Below are positions 62,341 through 64,000 of a stretch of 64,000 nucleotides of DNA, piece after piece. The position numbers and the translations under genes were made by a program. How positions within the stretch are numbered: the stretch's first letter is position 1; the number at the start of each line of letters is the position of its first letter. Location: assembly GCA_903813345.2 (NCBI GenBank), contig CAIIXF020000003.1, forward strand, positions 21,590,931 through 21,654,930, in the 5' to 3' direction. Under the pieces are notes generated by a model. It had not been told where the DNA came from. It made no database searches and saw only the letters and a list, made by a program, of their open reading frames with translations. This DNA comes from Owenia fusiformis (Eukaryota; Annelida; Polychaeta; Sabellida; Oweniidae).

Positions 62341-62380
62341 GGTTGATGCGCATGCGCAGTTTTTCCCGCGAAATTCGAAC
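62341..62380. promoter_or_regulatory. Likely SOWAH core promoter: NRF1 and E2F sites
   Basis: TGCGCATGCGCA at 62347-62358 is a perfect 12-bp palindrome matching the NRF1 binding consensus. TTTCCCGC at 62362-62369, followed by GAAA, matches the E2F consensus TTTSSCGC. Both lie within 70 bp upstream of the chosen ATG, in a CpG-containing patch that stands out from the AT-rich surroundings. NRF1 and E2F sites are typical of TATA-less animal promoters, often bidirectional. Promoter function is inferred from motif and position. Confidence 0.6.
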
Positions 62381-62397
62381 TGGCACGCACTTTTCAT

Positions 62398-64000
62398 CAA
62401 TGATTATGAATCTAGTTTGAATTCAAGTCATATGGAACTTTCTTTTAATCGATGAACTCACGCCGGTTTTAAACTAAGTAATATATGCTTATAATATAAA
62501 AGTACTATATTTTGCCATCTCTATGGCTGTTTCAAGTCCCGGGTTTCAAGTATGCACTACAGGACTCACAGTGGGCTCAAGGAGGATTGGCTCCCAGGAT
62601 CGAAACTCGATATTTTCCAACAATGAAAACGTCGAAATGTCGTTATTTTCTGAAATTAAAACCGACTATAAATTCAAAATAAACAGTTCAAAAGATTCGA
62701 ACCAATATCTCGATCATTTCTTGTGAGTTTTGGAATTTTTCGTTTGGAAATAAGACCAAAATTCACGATTTAAATGTTGAAGTGAACAAAATGGCGGCTG
62801 TTTGAATTCGAATTTTGTATTACGACATACCCATATATGGGACAGAATATCGGTGGTGCACTCTGGGAGCCAATCCTCCTTGCAGTGGGCTCAAGAATGA
62901 GATAGGTTAAGCATATATAAAAGCCTATATCTATCCCTGGTTTATATTTTATAGCATACAATAGTTCTAACCAAAACAGAATCTAGACTAGATAAAACAT
63001 TCGATTGGAATTTTATACCTGAAGAGGTCCCCTTTGGGCATGCCATAGTTGTCAAGTCTTCTGTGACCAGCTCCTAGGGACCTCTCACTTCAGTATAAGC
63101 CATAAATAACCAAAGTAAGGTGAAACACAACAAAAAATGACAATTTCATTTTGAAAAGAATTCATCATTTAAACCCCGAGGACAGAAAAAGATTGCCATC
63201 ATTATTGGTGATATTATTTTCCAGCCATAAATGACATATGGATAACGATATGCGTTTGCGGGTGGCCTTATTCTCGACAATCGCGTTTACGACCCTACGT
63301 CACCTTCTGTGTAAGTCTCCCGCATCTAGCTCCTAGCAGTTATGAAATGAACGTTAATTCACTTTTACAACTTCAACAATTTAATAATTCACTTTCAGCT
63401 ATAAATTACTTATATTCTGTATTTTTGAATTTACATACATTTGACATTGTTTTGACATTTGTAGAAATTAGTGGTTAAAATACTTCTATACGATCCCATT
63501 CACGTCACTCTCACTGGACAAGCTGGTGACAAAATCATATCAGACTCTATTTCCCGAAATGGGATGGGGCCATATCAAAACATTCTGCATAAGAAACTAA
63601 TTGACAGCTGAACACAATAAACCAAATAACATTCTTGAAACCACCCCTTGCAAATATCGTGACAAAATATGGTTTAAGTGAAAGTGTCTGGAAATCTATA
63701 AGTTAGAATTAGCGAGGTTGATAATTGGCTATTGGTCATAGAAGGGCATTTAACTCAGAGGGGGAGGGCGACTTCTCCGACCCACACTCGATAATATACG
63801 TCTCAATGGGTTTTCTCAGTTGGGGGCAAAACAGGTGAAAGTGAACGTTTAATTATTGTTTCAGAACCATGGTTTATACATATGGATGGCAATAGGAGAA
63901 AATGGGACTACACACGCGTTTTTGGACACCAGTGACGCATAAGAGTGATGTCAACTGTTTTGAAGACCCGGCCTTGCCGAAGGACGAAGCCACAGTCTGA
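62398..64000. other. 5' flank of the SOWAH gene
   Basis: Apart from the MITE at 62578-62882, this 1.6-kb stretch shows no gene I can support. A plus-strand 34-codon frame starts at about 63908 and ends with the window's final TGA, with no recognisable family. CpG content rises slightly near 63.25-63.35 kb. Confidence 0.5.
62578..62882. mobile_element. 305-bp MITE with 20-bp inverted ends and 9-bp target duplication
   Basis: The ends are perfect 20-bp inverted repeats: CAAGGAGGATTGGCTCCCAG at 62578-62597 and its reverse complement at 62863-62882. They are flanked by direct repeats cagtgggct at 62569-62577 and 62883-62891. No transposase is present. A 9-bp duplication is typical of Mutator-like elements, but the family assignment is inference. 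The interior resembles the older copy near 61.5 kb. Confidence 0.85.

Noticed and set aside
62304-62397. Upstream in-frame ATG at 62397 as the true SOWAH start.
   Set aside because: It has weak context (T at -3), would encode 31 residues with no family match and would place the promoter motifs in coding sequence.
63908-64000. 34-codon plus-strand frame ending exactly at the window edge.
   Set aside because: It is short, has no recognisable family and the following sequence is unseen. It may be chance or part of a repeat.

Overview
The window looks like invertebrate animal genomic DNA. It is roughly two-thirds A+T by eye, with no long open reading frames, GT-AG introns of many kilobases and dense small DNA transposons and minisatellites. 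The repeat style suggests a marine invertebrate (mollusc, echinoderm or similar), but the sequence alone does not settle the phylum.

One gene can be supported: the 5' part of a sosondowah (SOWAH) ankyrin-repeat family gene on the minus strand, covering about 62.3 kb. Six coding exons join in frame into 230 residues: 62304-62187, 59809-59748, 55093-54884, 45993-45844, 41664-41617 and 32137-32036. They encode the N-terminal SOWAH domain (about residues 1-74), a low-complexity Ser-rich linker, the conserved VKERAKHLNKIVSE segment (150-163) and the lead-in to the ankyrin repeats (about 201-230). I found no ankyrin repeat exon between 32035 and 1, so the 3' part should lie beyond the left edge. 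Introns are about 2.4, 4.7, 8.9, 4.2, 9.5 and more than 32 kb. Just upstream of the chosen ATG is a compact CpG-containing stretch with a perfect NRF1-type palindrome and an E2F-type site, a likely core promoter.

The rest is intronic or 5'-flanking DNA. From the left: 1-32 kb (intron 6) holds a 2,234-bp DNA transposon with inverted ends that split a 150-bp tandem array, dispersed GTGGTGACAT-family elements, and three elements with pogo/Tigger-like ends. 32-41.6 kb (intron 5) has decayed tandem repeats and a 427-bp duplication ending in a GACG-rich array. 41.7-45.8 kb (intron 4) has a Harbinger-like element nested inside a pogo-like one. 46-54.9 kb (intron 3) has a 19/57-bp higher-order repeat and a 37-bp minisatellite of about 36 copies next to exon 3. 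59.8-62.2 kb (intron 1) has a palindromic element with C/G tracts. 62.4-64 kb (5' flank) has a 305-bp MITE with a 9-bp target duplication.

I see no rRNA, tRNA, CRISPR array or prokaryotic-type operon. The most notable signals are the nested transposon insertions with readable target sites and the large polymorphism-prone minisatellite whose transcribed strand resembles a run of decoy 3' splice sites.
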